This document shows positions 8,097 through 16,549 of a stretch of DNA of 27,826 bases, piece by piece. The DNA comes from SIG565 sp045647785. Its GTDB lineage: Bacteria; Bacillota; Clostridia; Oscillospirales; Acutalibacteraceae. The notes under the pieces are model-generated. The model was given only the letters and a program-made list of their open reading frames with translations, did not search any database and had not been told where the DNA came from. The first letter of the stretch is position 1. Each line of letters begins with the position of its first letter. The stretch lies in assembly GCA_045647785.1 (NCBI GenBank), contig JAZRMU010000074.1, forward strand, positions 1 to 27,826, read 5' to 3'. The translations under genes and the position numbers were made by a program.

Positions 8097-8672
8097 ATGC
8101 AGTTATTAGAAGAACGCATATTGAGGGATGGTAAGGTTTTTCCCGGTAATGTTTTAAAGGTTGATAGTTTTATTAATCATCAAATGGATATCGCCTTTAT
8201 TTGTGAGCTTGGAAAAGAATTTTACCGCCTTTTTAAGGATTGCGGAGTTAATAAAATAGTAACAATTGAAGCATCTGGAATAGGTATTGCTGCACTAACT
8301 GCGCAGTATTTTGGCGTTCCTATGGTATTTGCAAAAAAATCGAAAACATTAAATATTTCCGATGATTTTTATTGTGCAGAGGTTGAATCCTTTACTCATG
8401 GTAACAAAAATAATGTTATAATTTCTAAAGAATACATAACCCCTTCGGACAAGGTTCTTCTTATCGATGATTTTCTTGCAAACGGTAAAGCTCTTTGCGG
8501 ACTTATCGAGCTTGTTACAGCCGCAGGAGCAGAGGTTGTAGGCGCGGGAATTGTGATCGAAAAAGCTTATCAGCCCGGCGGAGATTTGGTTCGCTCAAAA
8601 GGTGTGCGCGTTGAGTCGCTAGCTCGTGTTGCCCAAATGAAGGATGATGGAAGCATCATCTTTTGTGATTGA
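8097..8672 (+). CDS. xpt: Xanthine phosphoribosyltransferase
   Basis: Salvages xanthine to XMP using PRPP in the cytoplasm. The 191-residue protein matches the Xpt family in length and sequence: an N-terminal LLEERILRDGKVFPGNVLKV-type stretch (3-22), VDSFINHQMD, and the PRPP-binding loop LLIDDFLANGKAL (about 121-133) with its two adjacent acidic residues. A GGGAG Shine-Dalgarno sits 6 nt before the ATG. It is the first gene behind a consensus promoter and is followed 55 nt later by the BMP lipoprotein gene. The gap holds only a weak 5-bp hairpin (8679-8692), so the nucleoside-type ABC importer and Xpt probably form one purine-salvage unit. Confidence 0.93.
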   Translation: MQLLEERILRDGKVFPGNVLKVDSFINHQMDIAFICELGKEFYRLFKDCGVNKIVTIEASGIGIAALTAQYFGVPMVFAKKSKTLNISDDFYCAEVESFTHGNKNNVIISKEYITPSDKVLLIDDFLANGKALCGLIELVTAAGAEVVGAGIVIEKAYQPGGDLVRSKGVRVESLARVAQMKDDGSIIFCD

Positions 8673-8727
8673 TTTATCTACCCCAATGGGTATATAAATA
8701 AAAAAATTTTGAAGGAGAGAATCCAAA

Positions 8728-9981
8728 ATGAAGAAAATTCTCGCACTTGCAATGGCACTTGTAATGATTCTTGCATTTGCCGGTTGCGCAAAAACCACTG
8801 ATTCACTCGGTATGAGTCAATCACCCCTTCCTGAACTTGCTTACACACCCGATTTCGAGGTACCGGCAGAGTTCAAAATCGGTTTCATTTGCTTACATGA
8901 TGAACAGTCTACTTATGACCTTAACTTCATCAATGCTGCAAAAGCAACCCAAGCTGCTCTAGGTCTTAAAGACGAGCAGGTAATCATTAAAACAAACGTT
9001 CCCGAAGGCAACGAGTGCTACATTGCTGCTAAAGATTTAGTAGGTCAGGGCTGCTCAATTGTATTCGCTAACTCTTTCGGCCATGAAGATTTTATGATTC
9101 AGGCTGCTAGTGAGTATCCGAATGTTCAATTCTGCCACGCTACCGGTACAAAGGCTCACACACAAGGTCTTGCTAACTATCACAACGCTTTCGCTTCCAT
9201 CTATGAGGGTCGCTACCTTGCAGGTATCGCTGCAGGCTTAAAACTCAACGAGATGATCGAAGAAGGCAAAATCACTGCTGATCAGGCTAAAATGGGCTAT
9301 GTAGGCGCTTTCACCTACGCAGAAGTTATTTCCGGTTACACTTCTTTCTATCTTGGTGCGAAATCTGTTTGCCCGACCGTTACTATGGATGTTCAGTTCA
9401 CTGGTAGCTGGTACGATGTAAACGAAGAGAAAAATGCTGCTGAAGCTTTAATTTCTAAGGGCTGTGTTCTTATTAGCCAGCACGCTGACTCTATGGGTGC
9501 TCCCGGTGCTTGCGAAGCTGCAGGTGTTCCTGATGTTTCCTATAACGGAAGCACATACGATTCTTGCCCCGATACATTCATTGTTTCTTCCAGAATCGAC
9601 TGGTCGCCTTATTTCAACTACATCATTAGATGCCATGTTAAGGGCGAGGCTATCGCAGCTGACTGGTGCGGTGGTATCAAAGAAGGCTCTGTAGTTCTTA
9701 CAGGTGTTAACCTTGACGTAGCTGCTGAGGGTACTGTTGATAAAATTAAGGCTGCTGTTGCTGAATTCAAGGCCGGTACACTCAATGTATTCGATAACAA
9801 GAACTTTACAGTTAAAGGCGCTGCTTTAACTACTTATATGGCTGACGTTGATACAGATGCTGCTTTCGCGGCTGATACAGAGGCAGTTGCCAACGGTGTA
9901 TTTGAGGAATCTAAACATCGTTCAGCTCCTTATTTCGACTTAAGAATTGACGGTATCAATTGCCTCAACGAAAAGTTCTAA
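8728..9981 (+). CDS. BMP-family substrate-binding lipoprotein of a nucleoside-type ABC importer
   Basis: The 417-residue protein starts with a lipoprotein signal peptide, MKKILALAMALVMILAFAGC, whose lipobox LAFAGC puts the lipidated cysteine at residue 20. The mature part has the PnrA/BMP fold pattern: EFKIGFICLHDE (first strand), IVFANSFGHEDF, HATGTK, and YEGRYLAGIAAGL. The family binds purine nucleosides or related compounds outside the membrane. ATPase and permease genes follow directly. Codon choice is visibly richer in TTC, AAC, ATC and GGT than in neighbouring genes, as expected for a highly expressed gene. A GGAGAG Shine-Dalgarno precedes the ATG. Specificity (nucleoside versus free base) is inferred from family and from xpt. 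Confidence 0.9.
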   Translation: MKKILALAMALVMILAFAGCAKTTDSLGMSQSPLPELAYTPDFEVPAEFKIGFICLHDEQSTYDLNFINAAKATQAALGLKDEQVIIKTNVPEGNECYIAAKDLVGQGCSIVFANSFGHEDFMIQAASEYPNVQFCHATGTKAHTQGLANYHNAFASIYEGRYLAGIAAGLKLNEMIEEGKITADQAKMGYVGAFTYAEVISGYTSFYLGAKSVCPTVTMDVQFTGSWYDVNEEKNAAEALISKGCVLISQHADSMGAPGACEAAGVPDVSYNGSTYDSCPDTFIVSSRIDWSPYFNYIIRCHVKGEAIAADWCGGIKEGSVVLTGVNLDVAAEGTVDKIKAAVAEFKAGTLNVFDNKNFTVKGAALTTYMADVDTDAAFAADTEAVANGVFEESKHRSAPYFDLRIDGINCLNEKF

Positions 9982-9998
9982 TTTAATTAATAAGGTTC

Positions 9999-10023
9999 AG
10001 GCGGAGCATTTTCTGCTCCGCCT
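9999..10023 (+). terminator. GC-rich hairpin after the lipoprotein gene
   Basis: AGGCGGAGCA pairs perfectly with TGCTCCGCCT across a 5-nt loop, 18 bases after the stop codon. The U-tract is poor (AAACGCTTTT), so it may be a leaky terminator or a 3'-stabilising hairpin that keeps lipoprotein mRNA more abundant than the downstream ABC genes. Confidence 0.7.
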
Positions 10024-10035
10024 AAACGCTTTTAA

Positions 10036-10075
10036 GAATTAAAAAAGCACTGAATGTTCAGTTCCTTTTTAATTC
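10036..10075 (+). repeat. Second long hairpin upstream of the ATPase gene
   Basis: Two stacked stems, GAATTAAAAA/TTTTTAATTC and ACTGAA/TTCAGT, are separated by a 3x3 internal loop and close on a 2-nt loop. It ends 7 bases before the GGAGG of the next gene, so the ribosome site itself is left free. It may act with the hairpin at 9999-10023 in processing or attenuation. Confidence 0.6.
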
Positions 10076-10093
10076 CTAAAACGGAGGTTGTTT

Positions 10094-11644
10094 ATGAATT
10101 CTAATATTGCTATTGAATTAAAAAACATTAGCAAATATTTCGGCGGAATTCCTGCAAACGAAGGAATAAATTTGCAGATTAACCGCGGCGAAATTCTTGC
10201 TATTCTCGGCGAAAATGGCAGCGGTAAAACAACGCTGATGAATATGATTGCCGGAATATATTTCCCGGATGATGGCGAAATTTTAATAAACGGAGAAAAA
10301 GCCGTTATTTCATCACCTAAAGATGCGTTTGATTATAAAATCGGTATGGTACATCAACATTTTAAACTTGTTGATGTATTTTCTGCTACTGAAAATATAG
10401 TTTTGGGATTGGATGAAAAGTTCGATTTAAAGCAGGCTCAATCTGCCGTTGAGGAAATCGCCCATAAATACGGTTTTGAAATTGATTTTAATAAAAAAAT
10501 CTACGAAATGTCGGTTTCTGAAAAGCAAACTGTTGAAATTATTAAGGTTTTATACCGTGGTGCAGAAATTCTAATTCTCGATGAACCTACTGCAGTTTTA
10601 ACCCCGCAAGAAACTCAAAAGCTTTTCTCTGTGCTTCGCAAGATGAAAGAGTCTGGGAAATCCATAATAATTATTACTCATAAGCTTCACGAGGTTTTAT
10701 CACTTTCTGACCGTGTTGCTGTTTTAAGAAAGGGTAAGTATATCGGCTCCGTTGCAACTGTCGAAACTAATGAATCTGACCTTACAGAAATGATGGTTGG
10801 CGAAAAAATAGAACTTAATATTAACCGTACCGAGCCGAAGAATCCGCAGGAAAGACTTGTTGTAAACGGTCTTGATTGCATTAATCGCGATGGTATAAAG
10901 GTTTTAGATAATGTTACATTTACTGTCTATTCCGGCGAAATTTTAGGTATTGCAGGTATTGCAGGCTCTGGACAACGTGAATTACTTGAGTCAATCGCAG
11001 GTTTGCAGAAGCTTTCGCATGGCGAAATTTTCTATAACAACCCCAAAACAGGCGAAACCGATAATCTACTCAATAAAACACCTATTCAAATTCGAGATTT
11101 GGGTGTGCGTCTTTCATTTGTGCCCGAAGACCGTCTTGGTATGGGACTTGTTGGCAATATGGATATTATCGACAATATGATGCTCCGCAGCTATAGAAAG
11201 GGTCGTTCTATATTCCTTGAAAAAAAAGCTCCGAAGGACCTTGCCAACCGTATTATCGAGGATTTAAAGGTAGTAACTCCTGGTGCTACTACACCAGTTA
11301 GACGTCTTTCCGGTGGTAATGTTCAAAAGGTGCTGGTTGGTAGAGAAATTGCTTCATCTCCAACTGTTTTAATGGCAGCATATCCTGTTCGCGGTCTTGA
11401 TATTAATTCTTCATACACCATTTATAATCTTTTAAACGAGCAAAAAGAAAAGGGTGTAGCTGTTATTTTTGTTGGCGAGGACCTCGATGTTTTACTTGAA
11501 CTTTGCGATAAAATACTTGTAATAGGTGGCGGTAAAGTTACGGGTATAGTTGACGCTCGCACTGCCACAAAAGAAGATATTGGCTTCTTAATGACTAAAT
11601 CAGATGATTCTATAAAAACGGAAGGGGAGAGCTTGAATGAGTAA
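10094..11644 (+). CDS. ABC transporter ATPase with two nucleotide-binding domains (nucleoside-type importer)
   Basis: Energises the importer. The ATG at 10094 is chosen because GGAGG (10083-10087) lies 6 nt upstream; an in-frame TTG at 10088 touches the Shine-Dalgarno and is not usable. The 516-residue protein has two ABC domains. The first has Walker A GENGSGKTT (39-47), Q-loop VHQH, a diverged signature SVSEKQ (140-145, usually SVGEQQ) and Walker B ILILDEPT. The second has a degenerate Walker A GIAGSGQREL, signature LSGGNVQK and Walker B-like LMAAYPVRGLD. This asymmetry is normal for the RbsA/YufO-type tandem ATPases that pair with BMP lipoproteins. Its stop overlaps the next gene by 8 nt. 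Confidence 0.93.
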   Translation: MNSNIAIELKNISKYFGGIPANEGINLQINRGEILAILGENGSGKTTLMNMIAGIYFPDDGEILINGEKAVISSPKDAFDYKIGMVHQHFKLVDVFSATENIVLGLDEKFDLKQAQSAVEEIAHKYGFEIDFNKKIYEMSVSEKQTVEIIKVLYRGAEILILDEPTAVLTPQETQKLFSVLRKMKESGKSIIIITHKLHEVLSLSDRVAVLRKGKYIGSVATVETNESDLTEMMVGEKIELNINRTEPKNPQERLVVNGLDCINRDGIKVLDNVTFTVYSGEILGIAGIAGSGQRELLESIAGLQKLSHGEIFYNNPKTGETDNLLNKTPIQIRDLGVRLSFVPEDRLGMGLVGNMDIIDNMMLRSYRKGRSIFLEKKAPKDLANRIIEDLKVVTPGATTPVRRLSGGNVQKVLVGREIASSPTVLMAAYPVRGLDINSSYTIYNLLNEQKEKGVAVIFVGEDLDVLLELCDKILVIGGGKVTGIVDARTATKEDIGFLMTKSDDSIKTEGESLNE

Positions 11645-12752
11645 TCAGGCAGCACATAAAGAAAAACTTTTCCATATAACTAAAAGAGAACCGATGGTTT
11701 GGTATAAAGCCTTTGCAGTGCGCGCTATCGCCATTTTATTAGCGCTAATTGTTTCTTCTGTTATATTAGTGCTTTTGACCAAGAAAAATCCCTTCGATAT
11801 TTTCATTTCAATGATTGACGGCAACTTTGGAATTAAGGTTAAAAATCCGGATCTTGTGAAGCTTCGCATTTGGAGTCATTTGCAAAATGTTGCAATGCTG
11901 CTTGGAGTATCTCTTGCAGTTACACCTGCTTTTAAAATGCGATTTTGGAATATAGGTGCAGAGGGACAGGTTCTTATTAGCGGACTTGCAACTATCCTTG
12001 TTATGCAATTTTTAGGCAATATTTTGCCATTGCCTATTCTACTTATTGTTATGGTTATTGCATCCATATTAGCCGGTGTTATTTGGGCAGTTATTCCCGC
12101 TGTTTTTAAAGCAATTTGGAATACTAATGAAACCCTGTTCACTCTTATGATGAACTATATTTCAATTCAATTGGTATCTTATTTCCTTAAGGTATATGTT
12201 AAGAGCGGATCAGGTGTTTTAACTCCATTACCACAGTTTGGTTTACCTAAAATCGCAGGTTACGATTATTTACTCAATATAATTATCGTTGCTATTTTAA
12301 CTATCGGTGTGTTTATTTATTTAAAATACACAAAACAGGGCTATGAAATTTCTGTAGTAGGAGAGAGTGAAAATACCGCTAAATACATTGGTATAAATGT
12401 TAAAAAGGTTATCATTAGAACTCTTGTTGTTTCGGGTGCAATTTGCGGTATTTGTGGCCTGCTTCTGGTTGGTGGCACAAATCACACTATAAGCACTACT
12501 ACCGTGGGCGGCAGAGGATTTACTGCTATTATGGTATCTTGGCTTGCCAAATTTAATCCGCTTTATATGGTTTTAACATCGTTTTTAATAGTTTTCCTTG
12601 ATATTGGCTCGCGTCAAATTTCAACAGATTTTAGAATCCCGCAAGCAATTTCTGATATTGTTGTCGGTATAATTTTATTCTTTATTATAGGCTGCGAATT
12701 TTTCCTTACCTATAAAATTGTTTTTAATAAATCACGAAAGGAGAATGCATAA
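11637..12752 (+). CDS. ABC importer permease, first subunit (BPD_transp_2 family)
   Basis: A 371-residue integral membrane protein with about nine or ten hydrophobic segments. It shows family motifs MRFWNIGAEGQ (about 101-111) and YEISVVGESENTAKYIGIN near the cytoplasmic coupling loop, followed by GGTNHTISTTTVGGRGFTAI. This is the pattern of the larger permease that partners BMP/PnrA systems (YufP-like in Bacillus). It starts inside the ATPase gene with a GGGGAG Shine-Dalgarno and ends in a TAATG overlap with the second permease, indicating translational coupling of all three membrane-complex genes. Confidence 0.9.
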   Translation: MSNQAAHKEKLFHITKREPMVWYKAFAVRAIAILLALIVSSVILVLLTKKNPFDIFISMIDGNFGIKVKNPDLVKLRIWSHLQNVAMLLGVSLAVTPAFKMRFWNIGAEGQVLISGLATILVMQFLGNILPLPILLIVMVIASILAGVIWAVIPAVFKAIWNTNETLFTLMMNYISIQLVSYFLKVYVKSGSGVLTPLPQFGLPKIAGYDYLLNIIIVAILTIGVFIYLKYTKQGYEISVVGESENTAKYIGINVKKVIIRTLVVSGAICGICGLLLVGGTNHTISTTTVGGRGFTAIMVSWLAKFNPLYMVLTSFLIVFLDIGSRQISTDFRIPQAISDIVVGIILFFIIGCEFFLTYKIVFNKSRKENA

Positions 12753-13699
12753 TGATAGCTTTTATAGTTAGTGCACTTCGCCTTGGAATGACATTTTTAT
12801 TAGGCTCTACCGGAGAAACAATTACCGAAAAATCAGGACACTTAAACCTAGGAATACCCGGTGTTATGTGTGTTGGAGCATCGTGCGGATGTTTTGCAGA
12901 ATATCTATATTTAACTGCTGCAAAACGCTCCGTTGTGCCTATTTTAGCTGTTATTATCCCTATTTTAGCTGCATTGATAGGTTCGGCTCTAATGGGACTA
13001 ATATTTAGCTTCTTGACTGTAACCCTGCGCTGCAATCAGAATGTTACCGGTTTAGCGCTCACAACCTTTGGTGTTGGTGTTTCCAACTTTATGATAGCTC
13101 AAACCGGAGCAATTTACAGCAAGGGCAGTAAATATTTCACAGCTTCGCTTCCTTTTGCTAAAGATTTAGGATGGTTCGGCAAAATTTTCTTATCGCACGG
13201 AATACTGGTTTATTTAGCAATAATTATCGCTATTGTAACCTCTTATATTCTTTCCCGAACTAAAGTTGGGTTACATTTAAGAGCAGTAGGGGAGAATCCA
13301 GCCACTGCTGATGCTGCAGGAATAAATGTTACTAAATACCGTTATCTCGCTACCTGCATCGGTTGTGCCATTGCCGGTCTTGGCGGTTTATCTTTTATTA
13401 TGGATTATTTAAACGGTAACTGGGAATATTGTATCGATGCAATCGGTTGGTTAGCAATCGCACTCGTAATTTTCTCTGTTTGGAAGCCTAATTTAGGTAT
13501 TATCGGCTCAATTGTTTTCAGTGCACTGTATGTAGCCAGTAGCTATATCGAGGGCGTAAGCTTCGCAGGCAAAGAAATATTTAAAATGCTGCCTTATGTA
13601 GTAACTGTTATTGTTCTTATTATAACCAGCATTCGTGATAAAAAGGAAAATCATCCGCCGCAGAGCCTAGGTTTATCATATTTTAGAGAAGAGAGATAA
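12752..13699 (+). CDS. ABC importer permease, second subunit (BPD_transp_2 family)
   Basis: A 315-residue membrane protein with about eight or nine hydrophobic segments. It contains the motif TEKSGHLNLGIPGVMCVGA (about 26-44) and the coupling-loop stretch VGLHLRAVGENPATADAAGI, typical of the second permease of BMP-linked nucleoside importers (YufQ-like). It heterodimerises with the preceding permease. The ATG overlaps the preceding TAA by one base, with AAAGGAG upstream. It is the last gene of the operon; a hairpin follows 11 bases after the stop. Confidence 0.9.
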   Translation: MIAFIVSALRLGMTFLLGSTGETITEKSGHLNLGIPGVMCVGASCGCFAEYLYLTAAKRSVVPILAVIIPILAALIGSALMGLIFSFLTVTLRCNQNVTGLALTTFGVGVSNFMIAQTGAIYSKGSKYFTASLPFAKDLGWFGKIFLSHGILVYLAIIIAIVTSYILSRTKVGLHLRAVGENPATADAAGINVTKYRYLATCIGCAIAGLGGLSFIMDYLNGNWEYCIDAIGWLAIALVIFSVWKPNLGIIGSIVFSALYVASSYIEGVSFAGKEIFKMLPYVVTVIVLIITSIRDKKENHPPQSLGLSYFREER

Positions 13700-13710
13700 A
13701 ATTATTATTT

Positions 13711-13738
13711 TGCGGCATTCAGTTTTATGAGTGCCGCA
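13711..13738 (+). terminator. Probable terminator of the nucleoside-import operon
   Basis: A 10-bp stem TGCGGCATTC/GAGTGCCGCA (one G-T pair) with an 8-nt loop follows the last permease gene by 11 bases. The trailing sequence TTAATGTTTTTAATA is moderately U-rich. The remaining 220 bases up to the recombinase gene hold the palindromes described separately and no gene that I can see. Confidence 0.7.
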
Positions 13739-13801
13739 TTAATGTTTTTAATAGGGAAAAGAATAAATTAATATATTTTACCCTTGTATCTCTATACTAC
13801 G

Positions 13802-13831
13802 AATTATACAAAATTAATATTTTGTATAATT
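13802..13831. repeat. Perfect 30-bp palindrome upstream of the recombinase gene
   Basis: AATTATACAAAAT is followed by TAAT and then the exact inverted copy ATTTTGTATAATT. It is AT-only except for one C and one G placed symmetrically, and has no U-tract, so an operator or recombinase-binding site is more likely than a terminator. Sixteen bases of it (ATTATACAAAATTAAT) recur at 8053-8068 at the predicted start of xpt transcription. Each arm also contains a -10-like TATAAT reading outward. Confidence 0.7.
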
Positions 13832-13839
13832 GGGGTGAG

Positions 13840-13883
13840 AGGTATAATCGTTTGCATAACCCGGCTTAATACTTCTTATACCT
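13840..13883 (+). repeat. Inverted repeat with 28-nt loop before the recombinase gene
   Basis: AGGTATAA (13840-13847) pairs with TTATACCT (13876-13883). The left arm includes a TATAAT that could be a -10 element, but no good -35 lies 16-18 bases upstream. It may be part of the promoter or 5' leader of the recombinase gene, and it is only 8 bp from the 30-bp palindrome. Confidence 0.4.
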
Positions 13884-13957
13884 TATTATATCTATATACT
13901 TATGCTTATTAATTTTAATATCATACTATATTAATCTATTTATAGGAGTATCTAACT

Positions 13958-14962
13958 TTGAAACATGAACAATTTTTGGCATTACCTATTTATATCAGAA
14001 ACTTTTTAGCCTACAATGATACTATTAAAGGTAAATCTTCCAAGTCTATTGATGAATATGCTTTCGATTTGCAGACCTTCTTTCGATACCTTCTATCATC
14101 CAGAAAATTTGTATCGTCTGAAATCGAGTTTAATGAAATCGATATTTCCGGCGTAGACCTTGATTTGATAAAATCAGTTACATTAAGCGACCTATATGCA
14201 TTTTTAGTGTTCTGTAAGGCTGAACGCGGTAATAATGCAGCTACTCGCGCTCGCAAGGCTTCAACTCTTCGCAATTTCTTTAGATATTTAACGGTTCAAG
14301 AGCATTTATTGGAGGTTAACCCCGCCGAGTTGTTGGAATCGCCCAAGATACGACAATCCTTGCCGAAGCATCTTACTTTAGAGGATTCCCTGAAATTACT
14401 AGATTCAGTAAATGGGCAATATCAAGAGCGAGATTACTGCATAATTACACTTTTTTTGAATTGTGGAATGCGTTTATCAGAACTCGTAGGTCTGAATTTA
14501 ACCGATATCAGTTCTGAAGGCGCTTTAAGAATATTAGGTAAAGGTAACAAAGAAAGAGTCGTTTATATGAACAAGGCTTGTACCGACGCGCTTAATGCAT
14601 ATTTACGGGTGCGACCCAATGAAGGTGTACCTGTCAACTATAAAAACGCTCTTTTTATTAGCAGAAATAAGCGCAGAATTAGTAATAAAACGGTACAACA
14701 TATTGTTAAAAGTTATCTTGAGAAAGCGGGTCTTGGAGATTTAGGACTTTCTACACACAAACTGCGCCACACGGCTGCAACCCTTATGTATCAGCAAGGC
14801 AATGTTGATGTGCGAGTTCTTAAAGAGGTTTTAGGACACGCTAATCTTGGCACAACTCAAATCTATACTCACGTTGCTAATAAGCAAATTGAAGATGCTA
14901 TTAATGCAAATCCTTTAGCGAATGTTAAACCTAATAAAAAAGCTGATGATATGGATGAATAA
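13958..14962 (+). CDS. Xer-type tyrosine recombinase
   Basis: A 334-residue site-specific recombinase with an N-terminal SAM-like core-binding domain (about 8-125) and a C-terminal catalytic domain (about 140-315). All catalytic residues are visible: R172 in CGMRLSELVGL, the beta-hairpin lysine in LGKGNKER (K195), HKLRH (H267, R270), H294 in LGHANLGTTQIYTHV and the nucleophile Y303. Length and motifs match XerC/XerD/CodV-like enzymes that resolve chromosome dimers, but they do not separate these from a mobile-element integrase; no other mobile-element gene is nearby. The start is TTG with AGGAG 9 nt upstream; the nearest ATG is out of frame. Confidence 0.88.
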   Translation: MKHEQFLALPIYIRNFLAYNDTIKGKSSKSIDEYAFDLQTFFRYLLSSRKFVSSEIEFNEIDISGVDLDLIKSVTLSDLYAFLVFCKAERGNNAATRARKASTLRNFFRYLTVQEHLLEVNPAELLESPKIRQSLPKHLTLEDSLKLLDSVNGQYQERDYCIITLFLNCGMRLSELVGLNLTDISSEGALRILGKGNKERVVYMNKACTDALNAYLRVRPNEGVPVNYKNALFISRNKRRISNKTVQHIVKSYLEKAGLGDLGLSTHKLRHTAATLMYQQGNVDVRVLKEVLGHANLGTTQIYTHVANKQIEDAINANPLANVKPNKKADDMDE

Positions 14963-15033
14963 CACTAATTTTATCTAGAAATAATGTTGTCCATTTTTTA
15001 ACAAAATTTTTGCCAAAAAGTAAAATTATCTAA

Positions 15034-15064
15034 AAAAGCGAGTAGGTCTTCCCTACCCGCTTTT
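15034..15064. terminator. Bidirectional terminator between the recombinase gene and spoIVA
   Basis: AAAAGCG-A-GTAGG pairs with CCTAC-C-CGCTTTT around a 5-nt loop, with a single A/C mismatch. A-runs on the left and T-runs on the right let it work for both convergent genes. The spoIVA stop is at 15068, immediately beside it. Confidence 0.8.
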
Positions 15065-15067
15065 ATA

Positions 15068-16549
15068 TTATAAAATTATACAAACAAGACCGTTGCAGCC
15101 CTCGTTTATAACTCTCTCGAGAGTTTCTTGAAGTCTTATTCTGGCATCGCTTGGCATATGCGCAAGCTTCGCGTGCAATCCTTCATTTACCAGCTCATGA
15201 AGCGACTTTCCAAATATATTTGAATCCCAAATCTTAACAGGATTTTCCTCAAATTCCTTCAGTAAATACATAATAAGGTCTTCGCTTTGTTTTTCGGAGC
15301 CTACTATTGGGCTAACCTCGGTAGCAATGTCCGCTTTCATCATATGAATCGATGGTGCCGATGCTTTAAGTCTGACACCGTATCTGCCGCCTTGGCGCAT
15401 AATTTCGGGTTCTTCAAGTCTTAACTCCTCTAATGACGGCATAACAATTCCATAACCAGTAGCTTCTACCTCATCTAAAGCATCCTTAATGCGCAAGTAC
15501 TCTTTTTTCATTAAAGATAATTCTATGAGAGTAGCCAAAAGTTCTTGCTCGCCGTTAATTTTAATTCCAGTCGATTCCTCAAGGATTTTATAAAATAAGT
15601 TTTTGTTAATACTAACATTTACCTTTGCGGTACCTGTTCCTAAATCAATATTTTTGATTTGTGTATGTTCAATGTGCTCATTCTCTATTAATTTACAGTT
15701 AAAACAGTCGACATCGCTGATTTTACTGATATCAGCACAAGAATTTTTAACTGTATCGGTTATTTTTGAGCGCAGCCAATGGTCAAGCGGTAAAGAATTA
15801 ATCCACATTGGGAAACCGATATCAATTTCTTTAACGGGGAATTCGTATAGGATTTTACATAAAATATGCTTAATATCCTCTTCGTTTAATTCAAGGCAGC
15901 TTACAGGCATAACGTGGACTCCGTATTTTTCTGACAAGGCGTTTGCCAAGTCTTTCGCTTCCTCGGATTCGGGATACATACAATTAAGGATAACAACAAA
16001 AGGTTTGTTAATCTCTTTAAGCTCTGCGATTACACGCTCTTCTGCTTCTGCATATTCTTCCCTTGGAATATCGCTTATTGAGCCATCAGTAGTTACCACA
16101 AGACCAATAGTCGAATGTTCAGTAATGACTTTTTTTGTGCCAATTTCAGCCGCCATATTAAATGGTATGGGCTCGTTATACCAAGGGGTCATTACCATTC
16201 TCGGTTGCTCGTTCTCTATATAGCCGAGAGAGCTAGGCACAATATAACCAACGCAATCTATAAGCCTTACATTTAAATTTGAAATATCATCAAGACATAT
16301 ATTAACGGCGTTTTCTGGTATGAATTTGGGCTCTGTTGTCATTATTGTTCTTCCAGCGGAGGATTGCGGAAGCTCATCATTTGCGCGCTCTCGCTCAAAT
16401 TCTCCATCAATATTAGGCAGAACAATTTTTTTCATAAATTGCTTAATAAAGGTTGATTTTCCTGTTCTTACCGGACCAACAATCCCAATATAAATATCTC
16501 CGCCTGTTCTTGTGGCAATATCTTTATAGATGCTCGATTTTGTTTCCAT
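15068..16549 (-). CDS. spoIVA: Stage IV sporulation protein A (spore coat morphogenetic ATPase)
   Basis: SpoIVA polymerises on the outer forespore membrane using ATP and forms the base layer of the spore coat; it is made in the mother cell under SigE. The 493-residue length equals that of known SpoIVA proteins. The N-terminal NTPase domain shows IGIVGPVRTGKSTFIKQFM (21-39), with Walker A lysine K31, and IDCVGY as a Walker B-like segment. The C-terminal third carries the conserved tail ending NGLVCIIL. Shine-Dalgarno CGGAGG lies 9 nt before the ATG, and both are buried in a perfect inverted repeat (16547-16611). lysA ends 67 nt upstream on the same strand. Its presence marks an endospore former. 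Confidence 0.96.
   Translation of the reverse strand: METKSSIYKDIATRTGGDIYIGIVGPVRTGKSTFIKQFMKKIVLPNIDGEFERERANDELPQSSAGRTIMTTEPKFIPENAVNICLDDISNLNVRLIDCVGYIVPSSLGYIENEQPRMVMTPWYNEPIPFNMAAEIGTKKVITEHSTIGLVVTTDGSISDIPREEYAEAEERVIAELKEINKPFVVILNCMYPESEEAKDLANALSEKYGVHVMPVSCLELNEEDIKHILCKILYEFPVKEIDIGFPMWINSLPLDHWLRSKITDTVKNSCADISKISDVDCFNCKLIENEHIEHTQIKNIDLGTGTAKVNVSINKNLFYKILEESTGIKINGEQELLATLIELSLMKKEYLRIKDALDEVEATGYGIVMPSLEELRLEEPEIMRQGGRYGVRLKASAPSIHMMKADIATEVSPIVGSEKQSEDLIMYLLKEFEENPVKIWDSNIFGKSLHELVNEGLHAKLAHMPSDARIRLQETLERVINEGCNGLVCIIL

Noticed and set aside
8643..8664. Hairpin GATGATG/CATCATC followed by TTTT at the end of xpt, as a terminator
   Set aside because: It is AT-rich, lies inside the coding sequence before the stop codon and has a very short U-run; termination here would cut the xpt mRNA.
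10088..10093. TTG start two codons upstream of the ATPase ATG
   Set aside because: It touches the GGAGG sequence directly, leaving no spacing for the ribosome; the ATG at 10094 is properly spaced.
13958..14962. Recombinase as evidence of a prophage or integrative element
   Set aside because: No phage, conjugation, excisionase or attachment-site repeats accompany it; the flanking genes are housekeeping genes and the protein looks like a chromosomal Xer enzyme.
15603..16223. A 206-codon plus-strand open frame
   Set aside because: It is antisense to spoIVA, which is a full-length, clearly recognised gene; there is no Shine-Dalgarno and the sequence is Ser/Ile-rich shadow coding.
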